A stretch of DNA of 64,000 nucleotides from Cristatella mucedo (lineage: Eukaryota; Bryozoa; Phylactolaemata; Cristatellidae): positions 24,075,001-24,139,000 of the forward strand of contig WPIO01000001.1 of the NCBI GenBank assembly GCA_009760855.2, given 5' to 3'. The notes under the pieces are model-generated. The model was not told the origin of the DNA, ran no database searches, and was given only the letters and a program-made list of their open reading frames with translations. Below are positions 50,230 to 62,653 of the stretch, piece after piece. How positions within the stretch are numbered: position 1 is the stretch's first letter; the number at the start of each line of letters is the position of its first letter. The translations under genes and the position numbers were made by a program.

Positions 50230-50640
50230 CATCGCACCAGCTCACCTTACCGACCTCATTGTTCCTGAAAAGTGATCTTGCACAGTCACGCTCCTCAGCT
50301 GCCTGGCAACCCACCCCAGCCCCCACTAAATGGAAATCTTTTGGCGATCGGATCTTGAGTTCGTATACATCAAAAGCCAGGAACTCACTTCCGACTTTTT
50401 CTACCACATCAATTGCTCTGGAATTACATACTTAAGTCTCAGCTAAAGACATGCCAGTTCTGTTAAGCTTTCCTTTAACACCAGTGAATCTGTCACTACG
50501 GTTCCTGTGTTCTTTACGTGCTTTATGTATTTTTAAGTACTTTAAGTGCTTTAAGTACTTTTGCATGATTCAAAGCATGCTACTAACCAGGGGTCCTAAT
50601 AATCAGTGAGCATCTTCTTGCGTGCTTTTGCATGCGTTTC
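50230..50640 (+). mobile_element. LINE C-terminal fragment, + orientation
   Basis: The translation gives KSFGDRILSSYTSKARNSLP, the same C-terminal motif as in the 41820 copy, followed by a decayed 3' UTR with repeated AAGTGCTTTAAGTACTTT-like units. Confidence 0.65.
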
Positions 50641-51330
50641 TAATGATAATAATAAGAAGAAGAATAATAATATATTTGTATAGCACACTCGGATAACTCA
50701 ATCTCTTTCTAGGCACTTAACCTTTGGTGCAAAGGAAGCATGATCTAATGGTTTGGTGTTAACATTTTCAATGACAACAAGCGCGACATGGTTAGAGGTG
50801 ACAACATGCACAGGGTCAGCATGCAAATATGGTTATTGGCAGCATGCACAGTGTCAGCGTGCACAAGCACATAAAGAACGAATCACAGGGGCGCACTAAA
50901 TGCTGCGATAAATAGGTGAGTTTCCAGTTTCTTTTTTAAATGTGGTTAAGTGAGGGGATCTCGGGATGCAAGTCGGGATTGAGTTCCAGGTTTTAGGAGC
51001 ATACGAACTAAATGCACTGTCTCCAAAGGATTTGAGGTTTGTACGCGGTATTGGTAAACTGTTGGATTCCGAAAAGCGGGTGGTACGATGCTTACCCCGG
51101 TGGGGGGAGTGAATTTTTTTGGTAGACTGGAGCCAAAGCAGGAATGAATCTAAAAGTGAGTGACAGAACCTTGAAGTCGATGAATTGCTTGACTGGGAGC
51201 CAGTGCAGGTCAGCTACAAGTGGTGTGATGTGGCAACTGCGCCGATCTCGACAGACAAGCCTAACTGCGGAGTTTTGCACCAGCTGTAAGTACAGCAAGG
51301 TCTTTAAAATATAGTGGACCTCCAAGAAGC
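50641..51330 (-). mobile_element. LINE fragment, - orientation
   Basis: Read on -: RT/thumb segment (QNSAVRLVCRDRRSCHITPL, then LVADLHWLPVKQ) at 51150-51280, C-terminal segment around 50960-51080, and 3' tail at 50660-50720. Its tail meets the end of the + copy at about 50640, so the two are tail to tail. Confidence 0.8.
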
Positions 51331-51539
51331 CACTGCCCATTCACCATAAACAGCTCCTGCCACAGCTCCTGCACTGGCCCAATAAAGGCAGACATGTCGC
51401 TGTTCCTCCTCTGCTCTTCGGTGGCAGGCAATTGCTCCCTGCCTACCACCTGGTTTCTCTGGCTGCAAGCTTGATTGCACCACATACCGACGGTTCACCT
51501 TAATAAATGCATTGCTTGTCCCTTCCTCTGTCTACCCCT

Positions 51540-51700
<161 letters not shown>

Positions 51701-52879
51701 CATCTACCTCTATTTTTCTTGTTCTACCTGTTTCTCGTTGTTTCCGTGTCGCTCCCTCCTATTATCGCTAGATGTTTTCTCTTTGTTTCCCTCTACCTGT
51801 GCCTGACCCTCAGCATCTCACTTTCATTCTCACTCTATTTCTCTTGCTCCCCTCTCACGCATTCAACCTTTATAGTGCATCACTTATCATCGTTTTGCCA
51901 TACTGTGCCTGATATTTCCAGGTGCAGACAGTTGCAAAACAAACACTATCATCACTGCTGCTTAACTCACCCTGAACTGATTGATCTGTAATTAGCAGCT
52001 GACCTGTGGAAGCATTGGTTTGAGCCATTAGTGATGGTTTTAATGGACTGCCTGCTAGTCTTTGACATCTTTTACAATGTAGTCAAGCAGTTCCATCCAC
52101 CCAATTGATGGTGCATTCCTTCTTGTCTCTGCTATCCCTAGAATAATGAGCCATTTCGGTGAGTAGCATCAATCCGAAAAACGGAATTCATGGATTGAGT
52201 AATGTAAAGTAATTAAAAGTCAGCTGATTCACCAGTCTTATCTATATAATAGCAGAAGAATCTTAGAGAATATTACTCACTTTTGCAATGGGCAATAAAG
52301 AATTATCCCCTTCAGGACTCGCAGGCACACACTGGTCATCAAGTTCAAGCTCCTTAAAAGTGACATAAAAATACAGTTGATCTATCATAGAGGCTGCCTC
52401 ACCATCCACTTAATTGACCAGTAGCAGCCATTTAGTGCCAATGATCCTCGGATTAACGGCATTATCATGAGGGAAAATTGGCATTTGCCATAACAAACTT
52501 CTAGCAGCTACCCTCCCATTTCTTTGATGGCAGGGCACCAAGTGTGACTTGCTTGGTCGACGTGCATTCCTACAAGCGACCAATGTAATTCCCTTCGATT
52601 GAGCCTTACTATAAATGAGGGTACACCGTATAGTGAAGACGAATGTGGATGCAATGCCCACAAGCAATCTTACGCACCAGTGAGTGCACATAATATAGCC
52701 AATGCTGTTGCTAGGCTTTTCGAACATGCCAACATTTTCAGCAACCTCACGATGACAATCCTTGACAACAGTAGGGCACAGCTCATGCACAGGTCCTAAA
52801 ATTGACGTAGCAATGACCACCAATAATCTTGCCGGACAGAGTTATCACAACACGGTGCGATCCATTCGCACGTGCACGT

Positions 52880-53064
<185 letters not shown>

Positions 53065-53488
53065 AACCTGCACACACTTCAGTGCTGTCATTGCATTCTA
53101 CATAGTTTGGTGTGTAGTTTGGGTTGAAGTTGACAGCGAGGTAACTTCCAGGTATTCATCCATCCTAGTACTTCCTCTGTACTTGGGTTTTTTGATATAT
53201 AATATTAGACCCCCAAATTAAAATAATCGCCTCAGTGCTTACTTAAGAAACGCGTGCATCGATAAACGTAGCTGCTGAAAGTGAAGACGGCCGCCTTAGT
53301 AGGTGATTGATTGTCAGTTCAACTGAACGGGACAGAGATGCATCAGCATATGCTTCTCTGCGACTCAACTACAACGGATACGCAGAGCACACAAATAAGA
53401 CAATTTTTTTCTAAAAATGACACTGCTTAACATGTGGCAAAAGTAAATCTTGTGTGGCTTTGTAAAACCACATGCCATTTACTTTGAG

Positions 53489-54004
53489 TGTCGACCACCA
53501 TTACCGGGCAGCAGGTGGGATGGGACTGGCATTGACTGCAGTACACCTGCACTTTCCATGTCGGTGAGCTGCTACGTGGAGACAATTAAGTTACAATGTG
53601 ACATGATGATGGCAGTGATGGATCAAAGCCTATCACCTGCAACGTGCCAGGCATGAACTCTTGCCCCTCTTCTCCTGCGAATCGAATCGCTTTTTGTGTG
53701 TACGAGCCAGCGATTTCTAAGAGAGTTGTCACTCTCAATCAGCAGAATTAAGGGGGAACTGCGCCACTCAATGAAACTTCGTAGTTCCAGGCTGGCTGTT
53801 TTTTCTTAGCCATCGATCGGCCCGCAACAGCCCCGGACACCGGTTCAGGCAGATTGCCGGCCTGGAGCGGGCCGCGCGCGGAACCGCTCCTTCTCGGGCG
53901 TTCCAGCTTGTGCCACGGGCTCGTCGCACCCAGGCGGCAGGCTTGCTTCAGGTGGCATGCCACCTGTGTTACCGATGCCGAAGTTGTCCGTCCTGGGGCT
54001 TTAG
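53489..54004 (+). CDS. Candidate two-exon 3' end of an unknown gene
   Basis: Exon 53489-53563 (25 codons, CRPPLPGSRWDGTGIDC) ends at TCG|GTGAGC. Exon 53810-54004 follows a near-ideal acceptor (GGCTGTTTTTTCTTAG) and gives 64 codons to a TAG, ending GGMPPVLPMPKLSVLGL. Both junctions are phase 0. The last exon is a GC- and CpG-rich island inside AT-richer DNA, the compositional signature expected of a coding exon in this region. I do not recognise the protein, which is Pro/Arg/Ser-rich and probably disordered. A - strand frame also spans part of the last exon but has no matching splice sites. Confidence 0.35.
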
Positions 54005-54721
54005 CAATGATGTTGGCATAGCCTCTTTTTGGAGACTCGAGTATGTTCTGCTGTGATGTTGAAACGTCGCTGGATTCGTGTATAGTCCTTTTTAGGTTCC
54101 CATCTCAAAAACCTGCATTTGCTATGTTCCCATAAGCTCGAAATTTGAAAAGCGAACCTCTACTTCGGTGAAGGACATTCTGTGCATTCCTAGCAAACGA
54201 GTGCAGCATGCACGAGTATTCATGAGTTGATAGTGTGTTTCTTTTTCCGATGACCAAATGCGTAGCTCAACAGTCAATGCTGGGGCTTTATTGTACTACA
54301 TCTTTGCTTGTTCGAGATGCTGAGATGCAAACAGTATAGATTTAGGCTACAGCAAACAGTGCCACATTATTGCTTGTCAGCCACATGCTTAGCAAAGCAA
54401 AACTTCCCATGCTTTACGATAATGGACAGAGGGTGCTTTGGCGAAGCAACATGCCCCCCACGATGTTTTACGATGACATGCTGGTGATTGGGGGAAATGC
54501 CACCAGAAGTCAATACTGCAAGTATGTGGAAATTCAGATAACTAGGGAACAGACTGCACAGATCGCTGCTGCAGCGCCCGACGAAGGCCATCGCTACTCA
54601 CATCTGGCAGGAAATGAGCCTCCCCGGAGAAGCTCGTGGGTCAGAGCATAGTGTGCTCATGCTAATGCATCGAACATTCAGTCAGACACAGCGACTGCCA
54701 CTGCTTCAGGGGCTGCTGCGA

Positions 54722-54815
54722 TATAATAGTAATTATTATCCCAATAGATCTGTATAGCACCACCAGAGAACTTAATCTCTGCATAGCCGCTTTCCATATG
54801 CTGTATTAAGCGCTT
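54722..54815 (-). repeat. LINE 3' tail fragment
   Basis: On - it reads GAGATTAAGTTCTCTGGTGG then TGCTATACAG and an ATAATAATTACTATT end. Confidence 0.65.
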
Positions 54816-55104
54816 TGCATGGGCATCTGTTATAAAATGCTGAAACTTGCTGTGGCAGAATAAAAAATAGAAGACTAATCGTGCACAGGAAATATTGAGC
54901 CAATGCCACCCTGCCTCAAGCAAGATGGCAATAGCGCGATTCTGAAGAACTGTTTATGCAGTCACTGGCACAAGCACTTAGATGTTGACATGTTTCCCAC
55001 GAGATTAGGATTGGTGGTGCACCAAATGTGCCTGTCATAAACGGCCGTCACAACGGGGCGTCATTGGCTGGAGGCTCGAAATGCTGCTTGTGCTTATATA
55101 GCAT

Positions 55105-55137
55105 AGATATAAGCAGCTGCTTCAGCTGCTTATATCT
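55105..55137. repeat. 14-bp hairpin with 5-base loop
   Basis: AGATATAAGCAGCT (55105-55118) pairs with its exact complement at 55124-55137 around GCTTC. Confidence 0.85.
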
Positions 55138-55203
55138 CTATACAATGACACTCAAGTTCTTCTGCCGTGCCCACTGTGGCTGACTGCTGGTGCAGCAGCC
55201 ACA

Positions 55204-55237
55204 AGCAGCAGCAGCAGCAATTGCTGCTGCTGCTGCT
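55204..55237. repeat. 34-bp perfect (AGC)n/(GCT)n palindrome
   Basis: AGCAGCAGCAGCAGCAA is followed immediately by its exact reverse complement, with AATT at the centre. Such a cruciform-prone CAG/CTG palindrome is unusual. Confidence 0.95.
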
Positions 55238-55767
55238 GTGGCTGCTGGCATGGCCAAAGCTGCAAAAGCTGCTCCGTGTGGCTGCAACTGCCAGTGTTTA
55301 TTATAACGATTGTCGGTGCACGTAACCATTGGCTGAGATTGATGGTGCTGGATCATTAAGAAACAGGCTGTACAAACACAGTGGAACAGGATGATAATAG
55401 GACATGGACGTCATTGCAAAAGGAAGCATTGAATACCAATGGCTGGCGGTATAGTACAAAGGAAAAGATGAAAGAGCACGGAGACACAGGGCTATTCCAA
55501 GGCTCAAAGCTCTGAGCACGGCCATTGAAACAAATGCAAAACTAACCCACTGTGTACCTGTCGACAAGAAGCAAGAGGTAGGTAAGGCTGAGACAGAGGA
55601 AGAGGTAGAAACGATAGTAGACAAAGTGCAGACAGATTAGGAGGGATGGGATAATTGGAAATACACCTGGGAAGTTAAAAGGGGGACAGTGATGGGGAAG
55701 AAGAGGATGATGAGAGCGAGGATGATGATGAGGAGGAAGGGAACGAGGACGGGGATAAGGCAAGAGC

Positions 55768-55818
55768 CCCGGTTTGGCTCAGGGGTTAAGGTGCTTGCAT
55801 TGGGGTGCTATACACACG

Positions 55819-55881
<63 letters not shown>

Positions 55882-55882
55882 C
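55768..55882 (+). mobile_element. Internally deleted SINE family B followed by (AT/AC)n
   Basis: The tRNA-like head GGCTCAGGGGTTAAGGTGCT runs straight into the tail end GGTGCTATACACACGAATTA; box B and the middle are missing. A compound TA/CA/TA microsatellite begins at the tail (55824-55882). Confidence 0.65.
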
Positions 55883-56329
55883 TAACTAAAGCGAGGACGA
55901 CCATCATGCCGAAAGATGGTGCACTTTCGGCACGTGGCAAGGTGGCAAACTTCCAACAACCGGCAAGATAGCGAAGCGATGTCTTCCGTAATGGAACTAC
56001 AATGACTCAGTGAAGTGAGTCCACAGGCATTGAGCTGTTCGTATTTATATATTTATAGAAGAAGAAGATGAAGAAGAAGAAGGAGACTGAGGATGAGAAG
56101 GACAATTAGTTTGGAAGAGACATCACTTCTGGACAAGCATGCTGGACCGGGCGATAGAATGCTTTCTGCAAAAGAAAAGTCGGACGGTCTGCAGCCAGAG
56201 AGCAACCGGCCGGTAGTGGATTAGTCGTTTCATCATGGCAAGCACTGGCCAAAGCTAATGGCTCTGATTAGTCGTCAGTAGCTTTGTCTAAGAGCTTATC
56301 AGCACTGATTCGATCTAGGCAGTACGACT

Positions 56330-56735
56330 GTAATACAGTTTTGGCAGAGCTACCAAAAAAGCCACTAAGCCTCTACAGCTCGAGTTGAATACGGCTGCAC
56401 GATTGGTATACAAGATTCCAAAAATATCAGCTACACGTCTGTGTCGTTGAAAGATCAGCAACGGCTTCCGGTTGATCGACGGACAGAGAACAAAATTCAT
56501 AAGGCCTGTCATGGCTTTTGCTTCCTACTTAGCTTCGCAGCTGGACCAATTTCAGCCTCCTCGTAGCCTCATTGCTTCAATGGACAATTATAGATTTGGC
56601 GCTTCATTCTTTCTTTTACTCACCATTCAATTGCATTTCCCTTTGCAGAAATGTAAAGCGCCTAGAAAGAGATTGAGTTCTCTGAGGGCACTTTATCAAG
56701 TGCACTATTATTATTGTTATTATTATTTAAAAGAA
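56330..56735 (+). mobile_element. LINE 3' fragment
   Basis: A degenerate RT/thumb motif (LNTAARLVYKIPK) near 56385 and a well-kept tail AAAGCGCCTAGAAAGAGATT, GGGCACTTTATCAAGTGCAC, then TTATTATTGTTATT. Confidence 0.7.
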
Positions 56736-57424
56736 AGAGCCCATCCTCTCAGATCTTTTTAGGCAATTTCGGATGGGTTGTTGGCAGTAGATGCTCTCGT
56801 TCAGGCCCAGCATGAGGAGCTACTAATTTTACAGCAACTCCGAGGTATGTAGAACCTGATAACCCAATACCACAATTCCATGTGCTCTAGACGCCTCCTT
56901 TGTTATGCACTGCCTTTACTATCCCAGGCATTTTTTTTTATCCTCTCCACGTGTACTAAGCTGCACGAGACACACGGTGTCAGACAACGAACGTGCACGG
57001 ATAGCTGCCTTGGCTTCAGGTGCACGAAGGAGCATCATATGACGTAAAAATAGGGGTAGTTTTTAAGCAGGCGGATTGAGTGACCATTGAGCTTTACACA
57101 CTGGCCCCATGTAGCTGGTGCAACAGTTCGGCTAAAAATAGTGACACCACTCCGAAAAGTAACGGAATGAGAAGAGAACAATGCAGTCGGTCGCTTGTTA
57201 GATTCAAGGGCATTAAAAATAATGCCAAGAGCATTTGGCTGTATCCTGGCTGCCAACTCAAAATTAACGCAGCCCATGCAGGTCGTCTACTCACCGGAGT
57301 GCAACATGCTGCTGAGAGCGAACCTGGCTGACGTATACTAGTCCTCAGAGATCAGGTTAGCTATAGCAAACAGCCCGGAGCTTCGGATCGATCCTCGGCC
57401 AGCTGACGACTCACCTAAGAGCTC

Positions 57425-57631
57425 TTGCCTATGGTGGGGCGTCTGAGAGTCAAGTGTCAGTCAGCCTGCCTGACCGGCCTCGTGGCCTATTCAAATTCAT
57501 CGTGGGGCCCTCTCAAACCAAGGCCTTTCTTGGTTCGAGAAAAGATTCAATGGTCGTCGTCGGGTGGCCAGTTCCAGTGGGTTATCACCGACTCTTACGA
57601 TCAGTACAAGTGCACCAAGAAGAATATTTAG
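57425..57631 (+). CDS. Candidate terminal exon, unknown protein
   Basis: The frame ends KIQWSSSGGQFQWVITDSYD and then QYKCTKKNI with a TAG at 57629. Codon choice and mixed composition look coding. A possible acceptor is AAGTGTCAG at about 57460 in phase 0, but its pyrimidine tract is poor. No family recognised. Confidence 0.22.
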   Translation: MPMVGRLRVKCQSACLTGLVAYSNSSWGPLKPRPFLVREKIQWSSSGGQFQWVITDSYDQYKCTKKNI

Positions 57632-57926
57632 ATTGGCGTTTGTGATGCGAAACTATTGCGTCCCTTCGCAGGAATGCATCGACCGGCTTTTGCTGATGGG
57701 CAATAAGAGGCTAGCGTCAGTGAGCTAGTTAGCTAGTGAGCCGGCCAGTGTGCTCACCTGGTAAGTGGGTGAGGTGGCAACCCGAGGGGATGTCCTGCTA
57801 AGGCCATACAGTGTCAGCATCCGAGCATCTGCCAATCACGATGAAGACTTAGAGCCACGCACTCCAGCTACGACCATCCACAGATGTTTCACTGCAACAT
57901 AGGCATGCGCTAGCTAGAGTGCACAG

Positions 57927-58008
57927 ATGTGGCCGCTTTGAGCGAATGCCTGATACTGCACTGGTTCTCAATGGAGACTCCATAGGTCACCCCATCTGGC
58001 TTACCGAA
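57927..58008 (+). CDS. Candidate short exon, unknown protein
   Basis: An acceptor GTGCACAG precedes one base plus 27 codons (CGRFERMPDTALVLNGDSIG, then HPIWLTE), ending at GAA|GTAAGC. The open frame continues past the donor, so exon limits are uncertain. Not recognised. Confidence 0.22.
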
Positions 58009-58204
58009 GTAAGCTTTTGTAATTTGACTGGTGGCAATCACCATGTACCTGCTAAACAAATACTAGTGGTTCCGGCTACTCCAATGACTGGTAGTAGCAT
58101 ATCTTTGCAAAGATCACATGGCAGTATGCATGATTTGATTGTAACAAGCTGTACATGCTTGTGCTGTAACTGTAGCAACTGCTGCTCGATCTTTCTTGAT
58201 TTCT

Positions 58205-58310
58205 CTTGCAGTGAGTTGTAAAGGGGCTAGAGTGAGATTAAGCTCTCTTAGGATGCTCATCAAGCAATCAATTATGATGATGATTATTATTATAATCATT
58301 GTTATTATTA
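58205..58310 (+). repeat. LINE 3' tail fragment
   Basis: GTAAAGGGGCTAGAGTGAGA, TTAAGCTCTCTTAGGATGCT and an ATGATGATTATTATTATAATC end. Confidence 0.65.
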
Positions 58311-59799
58311 TCATGATTTTGCTCTTCCAGCCAGGCCCTCAGGCAGTTAGTGTAGAGCTTGGAGATGAACGGACGCAGCAATGTCACAATCAAATAGCTT
58401 CCAATCTTGGAAGGCAGCACATAGGTCCGCCAAGACAAGTGCAGCCGTTATACTCAAAGAAGACCTTTTTCTGTACGATCGGCTCCATGCCGGCTGGCCA
58501 GGTGCAGAAGTGACTGCGATGACTTCAGTTTAAGTCGTCGTAGATTGCACAGATCTGAGACTCTCAGCTTCAGCTGTTCCTCAGTGGTCTTCTCGCCAGG
58601 GCTCGTGTGTGCTCTCGGGCATTGAAAAATCTGCAACCACTAAGAATGCGAACAAGCGAAACTTAACTATCGAATATGAATAAGAATAATACGTGGCTGT
58701 AAGCCAGCATCAGGACTACTACATCGAATGCAGCGGTAGGGTAGGAATGGTGGTAGACCGGGTCATCTAAAGTCAAGTTTCTTCGGCCATAAACATAGAG
58801 TGCTGTCTAACCCAGGCTTGCCAGTTGTAGACGGGAGATTTGGCAAATGGTCTGCCAAGAAGAGTTGTTGTCAACCATGGCTGCAATCCCAATTATTCCA
58901 GCCAGCTGCAACACCAGCCACTAGAGCATGGTTCTCGTCAAGGGGCTATAAGTTCGTTAGCTCAAGAGGCCAGGCACACTTCACTAGAGCACTCACGGTA
59001 ATGGCACCGAAAGCGATCCTGTGTCAAAAAATCAATCATTGCAAGAACCAGCAGATGGCCACCTGCAGCAGTTGTGACGGCTTGCATACAAAACACACTT
59101 GCTCTGTTTCTCTTCTATGAATGGACTGTGAGAAACTAAGCAATAGTGGCACGGTGGCTTGTACACAAATGCCGGCTGCTTGATTGCGAGTGCCGAAACG
59201 TGACACCACCATCGGCACTAGTCATAACGGCATAGAGCAAAACTTGCCTGACTTGAGATTGCACTGCTAGCCTTTAGACCTACCGATCCTCAGGCTGAAA
59301 CAGAATAAGCAAAGGGAGCGTCGCTTAATGCCGAGAATAAATGTAGAGGATGCAACTTATTCACATTGGTTTCTTTGGAAAGCAGAAGAATAGGCCTGAT
59401 TGCAATCCCTGAAAGCTGGGCCGGTGTGCCATTTTCTTTTAGTTCGGGATCGATTCGGCATGCTTTCTTCTTGCCTCAAAGATAGATGGATACGAATGAC
59501 GAAAAGTCTGTTGAGTGATGAGGCCATCGAATAAGCCAATTTGCACTTCACTTTGCTTGGAAGTCTGCTGAGATTTCTAGCAGCCAAGCTCATGGTCCTT
59601 CTGAATAGCTGCATGAAAACACAGGCTTGAAGCCACTTGATCCCCAAGAGAACTTTCTGTACAATGTTACAGAACTGCACCCAACTTCAGATTATAGAGA
59701 AGTAAGTAAAGTGAGGACGAGCCGAGAAAAAAGTAATCACAGGAAGGAGAAAGAAAAGAGGAAACAGTTGTAGAAGTGGAGAGAAAAGGTGTGAGAGAT

Positions 59800-59801
<2 letters not shown>

Positions 59802-59894
<93 letters not shown>
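59802..59894 (+). repeat. (AG)n microsatellite, about 46 units
   Basis: Uninterrupted AG dinucleotides. The rest of 58310-60640 holds no gene I can support. Confidence 0.95.
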
Positions 59895-59897
<3 letters not shown>

Positions 59898-60639
59898 TAC
59901 AGAAAAAGAAGGTAAGAGATCCCCTGACCAAGTAGGACCAGGACTGTTGTGGTGATACTATTCAGCGACTCTTTTAGTAACTAAAGGAATACTTTTATGC
60001 TAACTCGACCTCCTAATTTTACTTTGAACCCTTGACGGTCAGGGACACATACTGCAACAGCAAACATATGTCAATTTCTACAAGGACTAGAGCTTGTTCA
60101 ATCGTACGGTGTGCCCAATTAATGAATTTTCCGCCGTTACCCTGCTTTGTGCTCAATCAGGTCCTCCACCGGCTCCCGGCTTTTTTGAGGACCAGCTACT
60201 GAAACGTTGGCGTGCCACATCAGCTAGAGAATGACAGACCTACAGATTGTCAGTGGTTCCTGAATTATAACCTACAGGAACCGAATGCATCGCAATGTAT
60301 AGTTTAGAAAGTATAGCTGGACATCCGAAGAAATACTTTGTCAATTTTTACTGTGCCCCGTGAATACGTCAGTCTTGTGGCACTATGGGCTCCAAGACGG
60401 ACAGTTTTGCTTTGGGCTTCGAACCAGAGAGTTGTATGCTATCGCTCGTGCTTCGTACACATGACTTTCTGTGGCTGTCAAATAGACTGCTCCACCCGGA
60501 GGATATATTAAGATAGGGGTGGGCTCTCTCGGATTTCCGAGGTGCTCGGTCACATGAATGATGGGGTGATCAGAAGATGCCTGGCCCGATTGGGCAGTAG
60601 CTCGGATGGGTAGGCTGGGGCATGTGAATGAAGGGATCT

Positions 60640-61100
60640 AAAAGTTAATACTGCCTGATGGGGAGTTAGTGTAGGTCGGTGAGAAGCGGCATAACTCGGT
60701 AACTGCCATGCTCACGACAGGCAAGCCTATCCTCAGTTTTTGCACCAGCTGTAAGCACCTTATTTCGCAGACTGAAAGACCTACCAGTAGTAAGCTGCAG
60801 ATGTCAAGACGGGATGTTGCAAATTCGTGGGCCAGCTAAGCCATGGTAACAATTGTCCAAATAGGTAAGAATTTTTCAATGATACATAGCTGAAAGTAGG
60901 TAAACTTTACCGAAGTATTAATGTGATCATCTAGCGAAAGTTTAATTCGAAACCCTGATTTGGCGCAGATGCTACAAGAGATATGCTGGCTGAACCCATT
61001 TTGAGGGTTATGCTTTCCAATTTCTGAGTAACACTAGATTTGCAAACAGCTAGTTGGTTCAAGTTGGTTTTATGCCATTCAATTCGATAGACTTTGCTGC
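60640..61100 (-). mobile_element. LINE reverse-transcriptase fragment
   Basis: It matches two other copies by eye: the 60650-60760 part matches 51180-51300 (GCAAGCCTA, TTTTGCACCAGCTGTAAG), and 60960-61090 matches 47490-47650 in reverse. It lacks the C-terminal and tail parts. Confidence 0.65.
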
Positions 61101-61271
61101 CATCTAAGTACGAATGCCGGCAAAATGCCTCTGTAATAGAGTGTGGCTATTCTGTTGGGCAAGCTACTCTGCTAATCTTCGATTGGGCTGCCGATGGCAT
61201 CTGCACTGTGAGTCGTGTGATAGTTGACAGCCCTCGTTGAAGACTAGTTGCCGAGCCACAATCAAATCAAA

Positions 61272-61425
61272 AAGCTGGATTGGTCCAGCGGTTAAGGCGC
61301 TGCCCCGACCAAGGTCTTGCTGAGGTCGTGGGCCCGAGCCTCGAGGCATATGTGAAGTGCCTGAATAGAGATTAAGTTCTGATGGGGCGCTATACAAATG
61401 AATTATATTTATATTTATTTATTTT
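61272..61425 (+). mobile_element. SINE family B copy
   Basis: GGTCCAGCGGTTAAGGCGCT, CCCCGACCAAGGTCTTGCTG, GGTCGTGGGCCCGAGCCTCG, then the LINE-type tail GAGATTAAGTTCTGATGGGG and CGCTATACAAATGAATTA. Almost the same as the copy in Delta intron 3. Confidence 0.85.
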
Positions 61426-61989
61426 CATAGTCATCATCTGAAGTAATAGTCAAGTTATGCTTCCTGCTTCGAACCAACCAGTTGTGCTAAAGGGGTGAAA
61501 ACAGGGAGTTTTATGCTACTGCTGGTGCTGAGCTCGTATAGCCCTGTTCAGCTATCGAATAAACTATTTTAAGTTAAGGACATTGGCAAAGACGATTTTA
61601 TGCTACCGACACGGACTTATTATTATCAAGGTATGGGTGCTCTTAGTTGCTGCCGTGTTCTGCAGCTGCCTGCATTCTTGCGTATATTGAGACAGCAAAT
61701 GCGACTTACAAGCCGTGCTTTGATTCGATATTTTCACCGGCATTTGTTACGAATCGTAAAGTACTAGCACCTTTACGAGCATGTTTGTGACCTATAGATT
61801 TTTGTAGAGAAGCCACTTCACGGCATGTTTTTAACACTAATATATACCAGGTGAACTAAGCAAACCCATTCAGGTTAAAATTAGCTAGCTATTGTGACAG
61901 ATCAATCAAAGCAATCATTAACCTCGACAAGTGTAATATTTATTTCACTGCACAAAGTCATAACCAATGGCAGTCAATGCGAGGTGACT

Positions 61990-62105
61990 AATCATTCAAT
62001 CGTGCTTCCTTTGCAGCAAATATAAAGTGCCTAGAAAGAGATTGAGTTATGTGAGGATGCTATTTCAAATGCATTATTATTATTGTTATTATTGTTATTA
62101 TTAAT
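61990..62105 (+). repeat. LINE 3' tail fragment
   Basis: TTTGCAGCAAATATAAAGTG, CCTAGAAAGAGATTGAGTTA, GGATGCTATTTCAAATGC and then (ATT/GTT)n. Confidence 0.7.
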
Positions 62106-62485
62106 ACGCAGTCGTTGAAATGACTGGCATTTTGTAGCATTGCGTAGTGGCAATCAAAGAGAAACACGAAGAGGCTCTGCTGCTGCTACTCTCATCCAGC
62201 TAGAATATTTCTAGGGATTTGCTCCTGCTGATTCAGCCTTAGCCTGAAGCCCGTGGGATCATGGTGGATCGATTAATTAACCAGCAATAGTCTGGTGGCC
62301 TCTGTTTGCCCCCATCTTCTGTCCATGCCTTTGGTTGATGGCACTTCGATGAAGAAGGCATGCCTTTATTAGGATCGCATAGCTGCTAATAGCAAAGGTG
62401 CACGGCTCTTTCCTTAACGATGTTCATCCTATGCTACCAGGTCGAAACGGTCAGCAATCAGGTTGTGTCCCACTTCGTTACTCAC

Positions 62486-62653
62486 CTGTGGAAGCTCATG
62501 TAGACTCGCAGGTGATGTCGATGAGGATATCGAAGAATAGCTGCAGTTTAGCACACCATTGACCGTTGATCCCTGGATGGCTGGCAGTGCAGACTCATGG
62601 CTGACTCTCTTGAAGCCCATGGTGCCACCAATGGTGCCATTTGGAGAGTATGA
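62486..62653 (-). CDS. Candidate internal exon on the - strand
   Basis: On -, an acceptor (GTGTGTCTCTCAAG) precedes exactly 56 codons and an ideal donor (CCACAG|GTGAGT). Phase is 0 at both ends. The peptide is Ser/Gly-rich with a conserved-looking core: TMGFKRVSHESALPAIQGST, then a Ser run and SLHELPQ. The exon is free of repeats. It resembles a regulatory, phosphorylatable segment of a larger intracellular protein, but I cannot name the gene. Neighbouring exons were not found; they may lie outside the window. Confidence 0.4.

Noticed and set aside
52410-52823. 137-codon - strand frame
   Set aside because: No recognisable domain, no splice sites, and biased to a region with many overlapping open frames.
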